DNA of 55,155 bases from positions 1 to 55,155 of the IMG/VR virus record IMGVR_UViG_3300050343_000224, one strand, 5' to 3'. This document shows, in pieces, positions 36,252-45,417 of the stretch. Within the stretch, counting starts at the first letter, position 1, and each line of letters begins with the position of its first letter. The position numbers were made by a program, and so were the translations under genes. Source of the DNA: a virus. A model generated the notes under the pieces. The model had not been told where the DNA came from. It made no database searches and was given only the letters and a program-made list of their open reading frames with translations.

Positions 36252-38097
36252 CGTAGAGAAACTAAGAAAGTCAGCCGCTTTAGCGTTTAAACCGCCAAAG
36301 AAGATGACTTTAAGCGAGTGGGCGGACTCTTATGCCTACTTAAGTGCAGAATCGAGCGCAGAAGGCGGAAGATGGCACACGCTGCCTTACCAGAAGGGGA
36401 TAATGGATGCGATCACGAATCCCAAGATCGAGCAGATCAGCGTGATGAAAAGTGCCCGTGTCGGGTACAGCAAAATTCTTAATCACGTCGCGGCCTTTCA
36501 TATTCATCAGGATCCGTGCCCGATCATGATTGTGCAGCCCACCATTGAGGATGCACAGGGCTATTCAAAGGAAGAGATCGCGCCAATGTTGCGTGACACG
36601 CCTTGCCTCAAGGGTGTAGTGAGCGAGGCCAAGTCAAAAGACGGAGCCAACACGATCCTGCAGAAGCAGTTTCCTGGCGGGAGCCTGAGTCTGGTGGGCG
36701 CTAACAGTCCGCGTGGCTTCAGGCGGGTCAGTAGGCGAGTGGTGCTATTTGATGAGGTTGATGGTTATCCACCTTCAGCTGGGACCGAGGGCGACCAGAT
36801 CAAGCTTGGGATTAGGCGTACTGAGTATTACTGGAACAGAAAGATCGTGGCGGGGTCAACGCCAACGGTTAAGGACTTCAGCCGTGTCGAGCGAATGTTT
36901 CTGCAGGGTGATCAGAGGCGTTATTTCGTGCCGTGCCCTGATTGCGGTCATATGCAGTATCTGAAATGGGCAAATATGAAGTGGCACGACAATGATCCAG
37001 ATACAGCCAGTTACTGTTGCGAAAGCTGTGGCGTATGGATCCCGGCAGCGAAGAAGCGTTGGATGGTTGAACGCGGTGAGTGGCGGCCCACCGCGCCTGG
37101 CAATGGTAAACATGTTTCGTTTCATATTTGGGCGGCGTATAGCTATAGCCCCAATGCGAGCTGGTCAACGCTGGTTGAGGAGTTTCTTGATGCGAAAAAC
37201 GACGCAGAGCAGCTGAAGACATTCGTGAACACTGTTCTGGGCGAGACGTGGGAAGACGAGTATGCGTCGAAGGTTAATGCCGACGGTCTCAGCGAACGTT
37301 CAGCTGATGAAAAGTACAAGCAGGGCGTTGTGCCTGCAGAGGCATTGTTGCTCACTGTTGGCTGTGATACGCAGGACACCTGGCTCTCACTCAGTGTCTG
37401 GGGATGGGGCCGCGAAGAGCAGGGGTGGTTGATCGACAGGGTGAAAATTTACGGCGACCCGTCGCGGAAAGACGTGTGGAAGCAGTTGGACGAGATTGTG
37501 CAGACGCCTTACAAGTCTGAGGATGGTCGTGAGTTGAAGCCAATAGTGGTAGCCATTGATAGCGGCGGCCACCACACCAGTGAGGTTTATCAGTACGCAA
37601 GAGAGCGTCAGAGCTTGGGCGTCGTTGCGATCAAGGGCATGTCAACCAAGAACAAGCCGCCAATTGGCAAGGCAAGCAAGGTTGACCTGAACTCGCAGGG
37701 TAAAACGCTCAAGAAAGGCGCTCAGGTCTTCCCTGTTGGATCGGACACGATCAAGTCACTTTTGTTCGGCAGGCTGAAGCACAACGATGTCGGCCCAGGG
37801 TATTTGCATTTTTATCCAACAGTCGAGAAAGATTATTTTGAAGAATTGACGGCAGAAAAGCAGATCCTTAAGTACAAGAATGGGTTCCCTGTGAGGGTTT
37901 GGGTCAAAAGCAGCAGTGCAAGAAACGAGGCGTTGGACGAGCTTGTCTACGCTTACGCGGCATTAAATCGTGTGTATCAAATCAAAGACCGCAGGACGTT
38001 ATGGGATCAGATGGAAAGAACACCTGAAGAACGGAAAGAGTCTAAGCGTGCAGTTTCGGCTAAGCGAACTCAGAGAAGTTTTGTTAATCAGTGGTAA
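36238..38097 (+). CDS. terL: Terminase large subunit (GpA family), 619 aa
   Basis: ATPase motifs are VMKSARVGYSKI (Walker A variant, residues 69-80), VVLFDEVDG (Walker B, 168-176) and AGSTPT (coupling motif). A zinc finger CPDCGHM/CCESCG follows. Nuclease residues lie in VGCDTQDTWLS, VVAIDSGGHHT and NEALDELVYAYAA. It cuts and translocates the genome into proheads. The start is GTG 36238 overlapping terS. Length and motif order are standard for lambda gpA-type enzymes, which implies packaging from cos-type ends. Confidence 0.95.
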   Translation: MTANNVEKLRKSAALAFKPPKKMTLSEWADSYAYLSAESSAEGGRWHTLPYQKGIMDAITNPKIEQISVMKSARVGYSKILNHVAAFHIHQDPCPIMIVQPTIEDAQGYSKEEIAPMLRDTPCLKGVVSEAKSKDGANTILQKQFPGGSLSLVGANSPRGFRRVSRRVVLFDEVDGYPPSAGTEGDQIKLGIRRTEYYWNRKIVAGSTPTVKDFSRVERMFLQGDQRRYFVPCPDCGHMQYLKWANMKWHDNDPDTASYCCESCGVWIPAAKKRWMVERGEWRPTAPGNGKHVSFHIWAAYSYSPNASWSTLVEEFLDAKNDAEQLKTFVNTVLGETWEDEYASKVNADGLSERSADEKYKQGVVPAEALLLTVGCDTQDTWLSLSVWGWGREEQGWLIDRVKIYGDPSRKDVWKQLDEIVQTPYKSEDGRELKPIVVAIDSGGHHTSEVYQYARERQSLGVVAIKGMSTKNKPPIGKASKVDLNSQGKTLKKGAQVFPVGSDTIKSLLFGRLKHNDVGPGYLHFYPTVEKDYFEELTAEKQILKYKNGFPVRVWVKSSSARNEALDELVYAYAALNRVYQIKDRRTLWDQMERTPEERKESKRAVSAKRTQRSFVNQW

Positions 38098-38132
38098 GAG
38101 TTAGACTGCTCAATATCAAGTGACTTATGTAG

Positions 38133-38720
38133 ATGGCAATCCCTCCATCCATAACAAGCGGCGTGGATGCGGTATGGGTTGATGCCGAAACTGTTGACGT
38201 GTTTGGTGATGCTGTAACCAGCTCCACTCACTCTCTGGTTTACTATTTTCGCCTTAACACCAATTCGCAGGGCTTAACAGCAACGGCGGTTGCTTACAAC
38301 AGCGGCTGGAAGACTACGCTGACTGCTGCCGCGACTGGTTCAGCAGACCCCAGTCCTAGCTGGTTTTTTCAGGCTGTTCTCACGAAGACCGGTGATAGCA
38401 CTGTTCAGGAATACAGCCGAGGCCAGATTGAGATTCGCCCTTCTTTGGCGTATACGGGCACACCTGGAGCGTTTGACGGCAGGACGCAGGCTCAACAGGA
38501 CTTGGATGCAGTAAAAGCAGCCATCAGGTCCATCGTTTCTGGCGGCGCTGTCTCTGAGTATAAAATCGGGAGTCGTAATTTAAAGCGATACGATCTCTCA
38601 GAATTAATCGAACTTGAGTCAAGATTAAAGTCTATCGTGGCTAAAGAGAATAAAGCCAAACTGATTGCCTCAGGGCTTGGCGATCCACATAATCTCTACG
38701 TTCGATTTAACGGAAGCTGA
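38133..38720 (+). CDS. gpW-like head-tail joining protein with N-terminal domain, 195 aa
   Basis: The C-terminal 80 residues match the gpW helix-loop-helix (RTQAQQDLDAVKAAIRSI, then YKIGSRNLKRYDLSELI and ESRLKSIV), which caps the filled head under the portal. The N-terminal 110 residues form an extra beta-sandwich absent from lambda gpW. Placement between large terminase and portal is the lambda W position. The TGATGG overlap leads straight into the portal. Confidence 0.72.
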   Translation: MAIPPSITSGVDAVWVDAETVDVFGDAVTSSTHSLVYYFRLNTNSQGLTATAVAYNSGWKTTLTAAATGSADPSPSWFFQAVLTKTGDSTVQEYSRGQIEIRPSLAYTGTPGAFDGRTQAQQDLDAVKAAIRSIVSGGAVSEYKIGSRNLKRYDLSELIELESRLKSIVAKENKAKLIASGLGDPHNLYVRFNGS

Positions 38721-40204
38721 TGGGACTTCGTACACGATTTCTAAGAACGCTGGGGCTCCAGCGAGTGCCACGGGATAAGCCTCGTCGCCGTCGCCGTAGC
38801 TATGCGGGTGCGATTGTTTCGCGTCTTACTAGCGACTGGATGAGCACTAGGGCCAGTGCTGATGCCGAGATTCGGAACAGCCTGAGCAAGCTGCGCGACC
38901 GTTCGCGTGAGATGGTGCGGAATAATCCGTATGCAAAGCAGGCGAAGCGCACCACTCAAGTCAATGTCGTTGGCAGTGGTATCAAGCTCCAGTCCCAGGT
39001 TCAGCAGGTTCGTGGCCGGAAACCCAGTGAAGCGATTAATCGCCTCATTGAAGAGAAGTGGCATTTATGGACCCGTGCGCAGTATTGCGATGTTGCGGGG
39101 CGACATAGCTTCCACATGATGGAATGGCTGGCGACTGGTGCTTTGCCTGAATCAGGCGAAGCGTTGTTTCGCATCATCCGGCGTCCGTTTGGGGGCAGCA
39201 GGGTGCCATTGGCCCTTGAAATGATCGAGTCTGATGTGCTTGATGAGGAGTATCAGGGACCAACGCTCGCGAAGCTCAATGAGTGGAGGATGGGCGTTGA
39301 GATCAACGAATGGGGTCGCCCTGTTCGTTATGCGTTCTTAACTCGTCATCCTGGCGACTATTGGTTCCAGAATGCACCTCAGAAAGGTGACAAGCATGTT
39401 TTCCTGCCTGCGGAAGACGTAATTCACTTGTTTCTTCCAGAGCGTCCGCAACAGCATCGCGGAGTGCCCTGGTTCCATTCAGTGATGGCTGATGCTCATC
39501 AGTTGCAGGGTTACGAAGAAGCCGCTGTGATTCGCGCTCGCGCTGGTGCTTCTGTGATGGGATTTGTCACAAGCCCAGAGGGTGAGCTTGAGGGCGATGA
39601 TGTCGAAGCTGATCGCAGAATTAGCGAGTTTGAACCTGGTATGTGGAAATATTTAGAGCCTGGTCAGAATGTTGAGGTTCCAAACATCAGTTCACCTGAT
39701 CAGCAGTACGAGATGTTTGTGAAGAATAAGGTTCGGCGTTTTGCGTCAGGTTTTGGTTGTTCTTACGAGACGTTATCGCGTGATTTCAGCGAGACGAATT
39801 ACAGCAGCAGCCGGTTGAGTTTGCTTGAAGATCGTGAGCACTGGAAGGTTATTCAGTCTTATTTGATCGAAAACTTTCATAATCGGGTATTCCGCGAGTG
39901 GCTTGACTTAGCTGTATTGGCTGGTGAGCTTCCGTTCGATGATTACGATTCACGTCCTGAGCGTTATGACACTCCGCGATGGATGGCTCGCGGATGGGAT
40001 TGGGTTGATCCATTGAAGGAAGCAAAAGCTTATCGCCAGATGGAGCAGGCTGGTTACATGACCAAGGCTCAGATCGTCGCGAAGCTTGGCGGAGACTTCT
40101 TTGACAACCTCACTGAGTTCTCTCGTGAACAGCAAGCAGCCGAAGAGCTTAACGTTGAGCTTGATCGTGACATTATTGATGAACTCCCAGAGGAGGTTGA
40201 GTGA
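38720..40204 (+). CDS. Portal protein (lambda gpB family), 494 aa
   Basis: The sequence has the lambda-type portal features: a basic N-terminus (RRRRRSYAGAIVSRLTSDWM), RDRSREMVRNNPYAKQAKRT near residue 60, AGASVMGFVTSPEGE in the middle and FASGFGCSYETLSRDFSETN in the stem/crown region. It forms the dodecameric ring through which DNA enters. The C-terminal helix is acidic. It overlaps the gpW-like gene and the next gene, in the usual order. Confidence 0.93.
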   Translation: MGLRTRFLRTLGLQRVPRDKPRRRRRSYAGAIVSRLTSDWMSTRASADAEIRNSLSKLRDRSREMVRNNPYAKQAKRTTQVNVVGSGIKLQSQVQQVRGRKPSEAINRLIEEKWHLWTRAQYCDVAGRHSFHMMEWLATGALPESGEALFRIIRRPFGGSRVPLALEMIESDVLDEEYQGPTLAKLNEWRMGVEINEWGRPVRYAFLTRHPGDYWFQNAPQKGDKHVFLPAEDVIHLFLPERPQQHRGVPWFHSVMADAHQLQGYEEAAVIRARAGASVMGFVTSPEGELEGDDVEADRRISEFEPGMWKYLEPGQNVEVPNISSPDQQYEMFVKNKVRRFASGFGCSYETLSRDFSETNYSSSRLSLLEDREHWKVIQSYLIENFHNRVFREWLDLAVLAGELPFDDYDSRPERYDTPRWMARGWDWVDPLKEAKAYRQMEQAGYMTKAQIVAKLGGDFFDNLTEFSREQQAAEELNVELDRDIIDELPEEVE

Positions 40205-42660
40205 TGCCTGCAATGCCAACTGAAGGTATGCGCGAAGAAGCGCAACGTTATAGAGATTGGAAAGAGGATGGCCGCGATGGTGGTACTGAAGTAGCCGCTC
40301 GTCGCGCCACTCAAATTCTCAGCGGCAACGAACTCAGTGATGACACAATCGTCGAGATGAGTGCTTGGTTTGCTCGCCACGAAGTAGACAAAAAGGCTGA
40401 GGGGTTCAGCCCTGGAGAGGAAGGTTATCCTTCTCCAGGCCGTGTTGCCTGGGCTGCCTGGGGTGGTGACGCTGGCAAGGCTTTTTCTGATCGCACTGTT
40501 GAATCCATGGACCGCTCAATCGATGAAGAGACCAGGGCCGAACCTGACGGCCTGAAGGTTGGTGATTTTGTTCGCTGGAGTTCGTCTGGCGGCAGCGCAC
40601 AAGGCAAGATCACAAGAATTGTTCGCGATGGTCAGATCGACGTTCCTGATAGCGAGGTTGTCATCAATGGCGAAGAAGATGACCCTGCAGCTTTAATTCA
40701 AATTTATCGCGAAGGCGATGATGGCTGGGAACAAACTGATGTTTATGTAGGACATAGATTCAGTACACTGACAAAGATCGAAGCCTTACGCGCAATGGAA
40801 CTTACTTCGGAGGTGCCTGATGTTGTTGCAGAAGAGAGTTCTAAAAAAGAATTGTCTCGCGATCTTGAAGGTACAAAATTCAAGCGTGTTGAAGCGACAA
40901 GTTTCAACATGGTTGACGAAAGGAGCATGGAATTTCCATTCAGCTCTGAATATCCCGTGGCTCGTTACTTTGGAAACGAGATCTTGAGCCATGGCATGGA
41001 GTCTGCGAATCTTTCGCGACTCAATGATGGCGCACCGCTTCTTTATAACCATGATCCAGATCGCATGATCGGCGTTGTCGAACGTGCTTGGGTTGATGGT
41101 GAGAAGAAACGCGGTTACGCCAAGGTGCGCTTTTCGCGCAATAAATTTGCGCAAGAAGTGCTCCAAGACGTTCGCGATGGAATCCTTCGCGGCGTTTCTT
41201 TCGGCTACTCCATTGATAAAATGGAGGAGCGTGAAGATGGCCTCGTAGCTACCAATTGGTCGCCTTACGAGGTTTCGTTAGCTGTTATCCCAGCTGACCC
41301 CACTGTCGGAGTTGGGCGTTCTCTTGAGATCGACGACTCTGACCTAAATGTTGAGGTTGAGCGTTCTTTACAGGACGCCGACCCTGACACTGCGGCTTCG
41401 ACCGCATCTCCCGTAAACACAGTGACTGAAGTCATGGAAAGCACCACAACTGATGTGGAGGTGATCCGGTCTGAGGCCGTAGAGGCCGAACGTAACCGGA
41501 TTGCATCCATCAACAAACTCGGCGAGCGTTATAACCTCTCCGATCTTGCACGCGAATTAATCTCTGGCGGCCAGTCTGTCGATGAGGCTCGCGCTGCTGT
41601 CCTCGAAAAAATCGGAACTCAACCCGTGGAACACAGCATCACCGCCAACGACATCGGCCTCTCTGATAAGGAGACCCGTAGCTTCAGCTTCGTCAAAGCT
41701 CTGAACTATCTCTCTAACCAGGGTGATGCTCAGGCTCGTCGCGATGCAGCATTTGAGATTGAAGTTGGCGAGGCTGCTGCCAAGCAGTACGAGCGTTCTT
41801 CAAACGGCATCGTCATTCCTAACGAAGTCCTCCGTCGCGACTTGGTTGTAGGTACACCTACAGCTGGTGGCGACTTGGTTGACGACGTGCTTCTGGCTGG
41901 AAGCTTCATCGACCTGCTTCGTAACCGCTTGTCAATCGCTCAGGCTGGCGCAACGATGCTGACCGGGCTGCAGGGCAATGTGTCAATTCCGCGATTGACA
42001 TCCAGTGCGACGGCGTACTGGGTCGGCGAGAACGCTGCTCCTAGCGAGTCACAGCAGGCCATCGATCAGGTCAATATGACACCCAAGACCGTGGGTGCAT
42101 TCGTTGATTACAGCCGTCGCCTGTTGCTTCAAAGCAGCATCGACGTTGAAGGCATGGTTCGCAACGACCTTGCCCGTGTGATCGCACTGGAAATCGACCG
42201 CGCTGCCATCTACGGCACCGGCTCTTCCAACCAGCCTCAAGGCTTGACCAACGTGAGCGGTATTGGCTCCGAGACCCTTACGGGCACCGGCACCTTCACT
42301 GAGTACATCGCGATGGAGACCGACGTTGCTGCAGCCAACGCTGATGCTGGCGCTCTTCGTTACATCGTCAACGCCACCACTCGTGGCGGCCTGAAAGGCA
42401 CCAAGAAGGACGCTGGAAGCGGCGAGTTCGTCTTCGCTGATAACGAGATCAACGGTTATCCCGTGATCGTTTCCAACCAGCTTGCTTCTAACGACGCACT
42501 GTTCGGTGACTTCTCCATGTTCATCATGGGCATGTGGTCTGGCTTGGATCTCACTGTTGATCCTTACGCTGGCGCTACTGCTGGCACCGTTCGCGTCATC
42601 GCTCTTCAGGATGTTGACTTTGCTGTCAAGCAGCCTTCTGCCTTCTGCTTCGCTAGCTGA
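40204..42660 (+). CDS. Prohead protease - major capsid fusion with Tudor-like insert, 818 aa
   Basis: The start is ATG 40204 overlapping the portal stop. Residues 1-115 hold a small domain (EEAQRYRDWKEDGRDGG). About 118-200 form a barrel like the hypervirulence/Tudor-type domain (KVGDFVRWSSSGGSAQGKIT, then DDPAALIQIYREGDDGWEQ). About 240-390 is the HK97-type protease with His in LLYNHDPDRMIG and Ser in GVSFGYSI. A charged scaffold-like segment follows. About 500-818 is the HK97-fold shell protein (RRDLVVGTPTAGGDLVDDVL, ENAAPSESQQ). The protease must cut itself free and then release the shell domain. Confidence 0.92.
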   Translation: MPAMPTEGMREEAQRYRDWKEDGRDGGTEVAARRATQILSGNELSDDTIVEMSAWFARHEVDKKAEGFSPGEEGYPSPGRVAWAAWGGDAGKAFSDRTVESMDRSIDEETRAEPDGLKVGDFVRWSSSGGSAQGKITRIVRDGQIDVPDSEVVINGEEDDPAALIQIYREGDDGWEQTDVYVGHRFSTLTKIEALRAMELTSEVPDVVAEESSKKELSRDLEGTKFKRVEATSFNMVDERSMEFPFSSEYPVARYFGNEILSHGMESANLSRLNDGAPLLYNHDPDRMIGVVERAWVDGEKKRGYAKVRFSRNKFAQEVLQDVRDGILRGVSFGYSIDKMEEREDGLVATNWSPYEVSLAVIPADPTVGVGRSLEIDDSDLNVEVERSLQDADPDTAASTASPVNTVTEVMESTTTDVEVIRSEAVEAERNRIASINKLGERYNLSDLARELISGGQSVDEARAAVLEKIGTQPVEHSITANDIGLSDKETRSFSFVKALNYLSNQGDAQARRDAAFEIEVGEAAAKQYERSSNGIVIPNEVLRRDLVVGTPTAGGDLVDDVLLAGSFIDLLRNRLSIAQAGATMLTGLQGNVSIPRLTSSATAYWVGENAAPSESQQAIDQVNMTPKTVGAFVDYSRRLLLQSSIDVEGMVRNDLARVIALEIDRAAIYGTGSSNQPQGLTNVSGIGSETLTGTGTFTEYIAMETDVAAANADAGALRYIVNATTRGGLKGTKKDAGSGEFVFADNEINGYPVIVSNQLASNDALFGDFSMFIMGMWSGLDLTVDPYAGATAGTVRVIALQDVDFAVKQPSAFCFAS

Positions 42661-42665
42661 AGCTC

Positions 42666-42908
42666 ATGAGAGTTGAAATCACACGCAATGTGATGATCAA
42701 CGGGGAGCCTGTGAAAGCAGGCTCTTTTGTTGAAGTCGAACAAGGCATTGCCACACTGCTGATTAACAGTGATAAGGCCAAAGTGGCCGCAGATCTTAAG
42801 CCGCTGGCTGAGGCCGCTCCATCGTGCCCTCCGAAGGCACCGTCCTGTCCGCCTAAGCCTCCTGCACGGCGTGCCAGTAAAAAGCAAACCCTTGGAGAAG
42901 ACCAATGA
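42666..42908 (+). CDS. Hypothetical head-region protein, 80 aa
   Basis: The product has an N-terminal beta part (MRVEITRNVMINGEPVKAGS, VEVEQGIATLLINSDK) and a Cys/Pro-rich C-terminus with two SCPPKxP repeats. It follows the capsid gene by a few bases and overlaps the next gene. Small head proteins of this type occur downstream of capsid genes in cyanophages. A decoration or adaptor role is inferred from location. Confidence 0.65.
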   Translation: MRVEITRNVMINGEPVKAGSFVEVEQGIATLLINSDKAKVAADLKPLAEAAPSCPPKAPSCPPKPPARRASKKQTLGEDQ

Positions 42909-43276
42909 CCATCCTTTCTGTTGGCTTAGAAAAGCTTTCGCATTTTGCGTTAGCACCAACAGCTTCACGAACTTCTGCTCTTGACGGAACAGCTGTTGAC
43001 CTGAATGACTACGAAGGCGACATTTGCGTAATTCTCGATGTCGAGAATGGCGGAACTTCAACTTTGGATGTCAAGATTCAATCGGCTGACACGTCTGGTG
43101 GAACTTACTCTGACGTTACCGATGCTGCGTTTACTCAAGTGAGCACGAGCGCAAGTAAGCAGACGTTAGTTTTTGACAAAGGAAGCGCAAAGCGTTTCAT
43201 CAAGGCTGTTTCAACAGTATCTACTTCAACCCACACCTATAGCGTCAATGCTTTTGGTGCTCTGAAGTACGCCTGA
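42905..43276 (+). CDS. Small virion protein, probable head decoration or joining factor, 123 aa
   Basis: The protein has a strand-rich pattern (DICVILDVENGGTSTLDVK, SADTSGGTYSDVTDAAF) and ends in a YSVNAFGALKYA hydrophobic strand, similar in style to small beta-sandwich phage head proteins. It is linked by a four-base overlap to the previous gene and followed by an intrinsic terminator. Distant relatedness to the 43596 and 8020 proteins is possible. Function is inferred from location. Confidence 0.65.
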   Translation: MTILSVGLEKLSHFALAPTASRTSALDGTAVDLNDYEGDICVILDVENGGTSTLDVKIQSADTSGGTYSDVTDAAFTQVSTSASKQTLVFDKGSAKRFIKAVSTVSTSTHTYSVNAFGALKYA

Positions 43277-43287
43277 TAGCTGTATGT

Positions 43288-43308
43288 GCCCGGTTCGTCC
43301 GGGCTTTT
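43288..43308 (+). terminator. Intrinsic terminator between head genes
   Basis: GCCCGG (43288-43293) pairs with CCGGGC (43299-43304), followed by TTTT. It lies three bases before the start codon of the next gene, so it may cut head-gene expression relative to downstream genes. Confidence 0.8.
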
Positions 43309-43311
43309 CTC

Positions 43312-43599
43312 ATGGCATTTACAGAAGACTTAAGCGTTTTTTTGAGTAGTGCTGATTTTGCTGTTCCTGTTGTTGCTGGCTCCACTACTGGGCTAGGGAT
43401 ACTGGACATGCCAAGCGAGATCATTGCTGACGGAGTGGTGCTGACAACTGATTACAAGCTGACTTGTGAATCTTCAAAGTTTGGAGGCTTGCTGCATAGC
43501 GATGCAGTGTCTGTTGATGGAGCCAACTATACTGTCAGGACGGCTAGTCTTATCGATGACGGCAAGTTCGTCGAGTTGATGCTGATGAAGGACTCATGA
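43312..43599 (+). CDS. Head-tail joining protein (gpFII-like) candidate, 95 aa
   Basis: The start MAFTEDLSVFLSSADFAV and the short beta-rich body (LTCESSKFGGLLHSDAVSVD, VELMLMKDS) resemble gpFII-type connectors that join the filled head and tail. It sits in the right place, after the capsid genes and before the tail terminator. The assignment is based on pattern and order. Confidence 0.65.
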   Translation: MAFTEDLSVFLSSADFAVPVVAGSTTGLGILDMPSEIIADGVVLTTDYKLTCESSKFGGLLHSDAVSVDGANYTVRTASLIDDGKFVELMLMKDS

Positions 43600-43919
43600 C
43601 CATTGAAATTGGTTATTTCGCTGACAACTCTAAGAACATTCATTTCTGGGATCCTCTCACGGCTGATGGCTCAACGCCTGCGGTGAAGATCGCTGGCATT
43701 AACTTTGTATTTGTTCATAAGATTGTTGGTGCAAATGTAACTGTTATTGACGAGGGTTCTTTAAATGGGACTGATTGGTTTCCTCTTGAGCCTCATTCTC
43801 ATTCTGGTAGCGGTATCGACGCTCATTTTTACTCCAACTCTCCTGTACTTTATGTCAGATGCACTGCGAGTAATGTATCCAATAGCGAATCTTTCTACGG
43901 CTCTGTGATGTGTGACTGA
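43596..43919 (+). CDS. Small beta-rich virion protein, 107 aa
   Basis: The product contains VTVIDEGSLNGTDWFPLEPH and ends in YGSVMCD, with a histidine-rich EPHSHSGSGIDAHF loop. It matches the pattern of the 8020-8349 protein. ATGA and TGATGA overlaps link it to both neighbours. The location suggests a head-tail connector or head fibre. No enzyme motif is seen. Confidence 0.65.
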   Translation: MTIEIGYFADNSKNIHFWDPLTADGSTPAVKIAGINFVFVHKIVGANVTVIDEGSLNGTDWFPLEPHSHSGSGIDAHFYSNSPVLYVRCTASNVSNSESFYGSVMCD

Positions 43920-44347
43920 TGACTACTAGACGCGAGCAAATCTTGGCCCAGATCGCCACAACCTTAGCCAGTACCGCTGGCGTCAATGGGAGGGTTTATC
44001 GGTCGCGAGTGACGGCTGCTGCCAGAGCTGAGACGCCAATGATCGTGATCGAGCCCGTAAATGATGTCGCACAGCAGCAAACATCATTACCAAAACTTGA
44101 CTGGACAATGCGGGTAAGAATAGTCGTAATCACAAGGTCAACAACTCCTTACACGGATGCGGATTCAGTGATTGAATCGATGCACTCAAAAATAATGGCT
44201 GACTTGACTGTTGGAGGATATGCAATTGATGTTCAGCCCGTGCTAACAAGCTTTGAGTTTCTTGATGCAGACCAACCTGCTGGGGTCTTTTCTAATGAGT
44301 ACGACGTTAAATACAGAACAGCATTAGCAGACCTTACTGTCTACTAA
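43919..44347 (+). CDS. Tail terminator protein (gpU-like), 142 aa
   Basis: The protein has the features of the gpU/tail-terminator group: MTTRREQILAQIATTLASTA start, AETPMIVIEPVNDVA, a RIVVITRSTTPYTDADSVIE segment and a C-terminal strand (YDVKYRTALADLTVY). It stops tail-tube growth and binds the connector. Its place between joining proteins and tube protein supports this. Overlap with the previous gene is one base. Confidence 0.75.
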   Translation: MTTRREQILAQIATTLASTAGVNGRVYRSRVTAAARAETPMIVIEPVNDVAQQQTSLPKLDWTMRVRIVVITRSTTPYTDADSVIESMHSKIMADLTVGGYAIDVQPVLTSFEFLDADQPAGVFSNEYDVKYRTALADLTVY

Positions 44348-44372
44348 GGTTTAAGCAGTTGCAAGGATTACG

Positions 44373-44609
44373 ATGAAAGACGAGTACAGCGGTCAAGGTG
44401 GGTCGTATCTTCTCGATCCAGAAACCGGAAAACGCACTCTGATTCAGCGAACACTTCCCGCCGACCCCCAACAAGAAAATGGCACCACTTCTTCTACGGA
44501 AACGACTAATTCTGATCGAAACAGAGTCGAGCTACGGAGTCGATCCGACTCCAACAGGAACCGACGCGGTTTTGGTGAGGGATCTGAACATCACTCCACA
44601 GCAGAGTGA
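44373..44609 (+). CDS. Small protein overprinting the tail tube gene, 78 aa
   Basis: ATG at 44373. The first 36 residues (MKDEYSGQGGSYLLDPETGK, RTLIQRTLPADPQQE) look like a genuine small protein seen in cyanophage tail clusters. The last 42 residues are Arg/Ser-rich and overlap the start of the tail-tube gene out of frame for 131 bases. Either a true overprinted tail exists or a shorter product is made. Function unknown. Confidence 0.5.
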   Translation: MKDEYSGQGGSYLLDPETGKRTLIQRTLPADPQQENGTTSSTETTNSDRNRVELRSRSDSNRNRRGFGEGSEHHSTAE

Positions 44610-45417
44610 TGTTGTTAATCGCGATCTGATTCGTCCTTACTTGGGCGCTTCTGAGCAACTGTTGGCTAACACTCGCGTTGAATGTACATTCAGCGTTGAG
44701 CTAGCAGGATCTGGTACTGCTGGCACCGCTCCTCAGTACGGCAAAGCGCTTCAAGCTTGCGGCCTTAGTGAAACTGTCGCGGCTGGCGTTTCAGTAACTT
44801 ATGCGCCAGTAAGTGCATCTTTCAGTTCAGTCACTATTCACTACAACATTGATGGTGTTCGTCACAAGGTGACTGGGGCCAGGGGAACGTTTACCTTAAA
44901 TGCAAACGTTGGCGAAATCCCTTCGATTGATTTTACCTTCACTGGCATCTATAACGCTCCTGATGATTCAGCATTGCCTAGTGTCACTTACGCAAACCAG
45001 GCAACACCGCTGATCTTTAAGAACGGCAACACAGACACCTTCTCCTTGCTTTCTTACTCTGGCTGCTTGCAGTCAGTGAGCATGGACATAGGAAATTCTG
45101 TTGTTTACCGCGAGTTGATTGGCTGTGACAAGGAAGTGATCATTACTGATCGCAACGCAAGCGGTAGTGTGACCATCGAGATGATTTCGATTGCCACGAA
45201 GGATTACTTCACCGCTGCTTTGACTGACGGCACGCTGGGCAACCTTACGTTCCAGCACGGCACCACTGCTGGGAACATCGTTGATTTTGCTAGCACCCAG
45301 GTCGACATCGGGGACGTGAGTTATGGCGATCAGGACGGCATTGCGATGCTGAACATCCCATACACCGCGATTCCATCAACAGCGGGCAATGACGAGTTTT
45401 CGGTCGTGTATAGTTGA
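44479..45417 (+). CDS. Major tail tube protein, 312 aa
   Basis: Placement before the chaperone and tape measure is canonical. The start MAPLLLRKRLILIETESSYG leads to YGVDPTPTGTDAVLVRDLN, typical of major tail proteins of this size. Repeated beta segments follow (VSVTYAPVSASFSSVTIHYN, GSVTIEMISIATKDY) and a final VVYS strand. It polymerises around the tape measure. An intrinsic terminator follows 36 bases after the stop, so the gene may be expressed at high level separately. Confidence 0.82.
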   Translation: MAPLLLRKRLILIETESSYGVDPTPTGTDAVLVRDLNITPQQSDVVNRDLIRPYLGASEQLLANTRVECTFSVELAGSGTAGTAPQYGKALQACGLSETVAAGVSVTYAPVSASFSSVTIHYNIDGVRHKVTGARGTFTLNANVGEIPSIDFTFTGIYNAPDDSALPSVTYANQATPLIFKNGNTDTFSLLSYSGCLQSVSMDIGNSVVYRELIGCDKEVIITDRNASGSVTIEMISIATKDYFTAALTDGTLGNLTFQHGTTAGNIVDFASTQVDIGDVSYGDQDGIAMLNIPYTAIPSTAGNDEFSVVYS

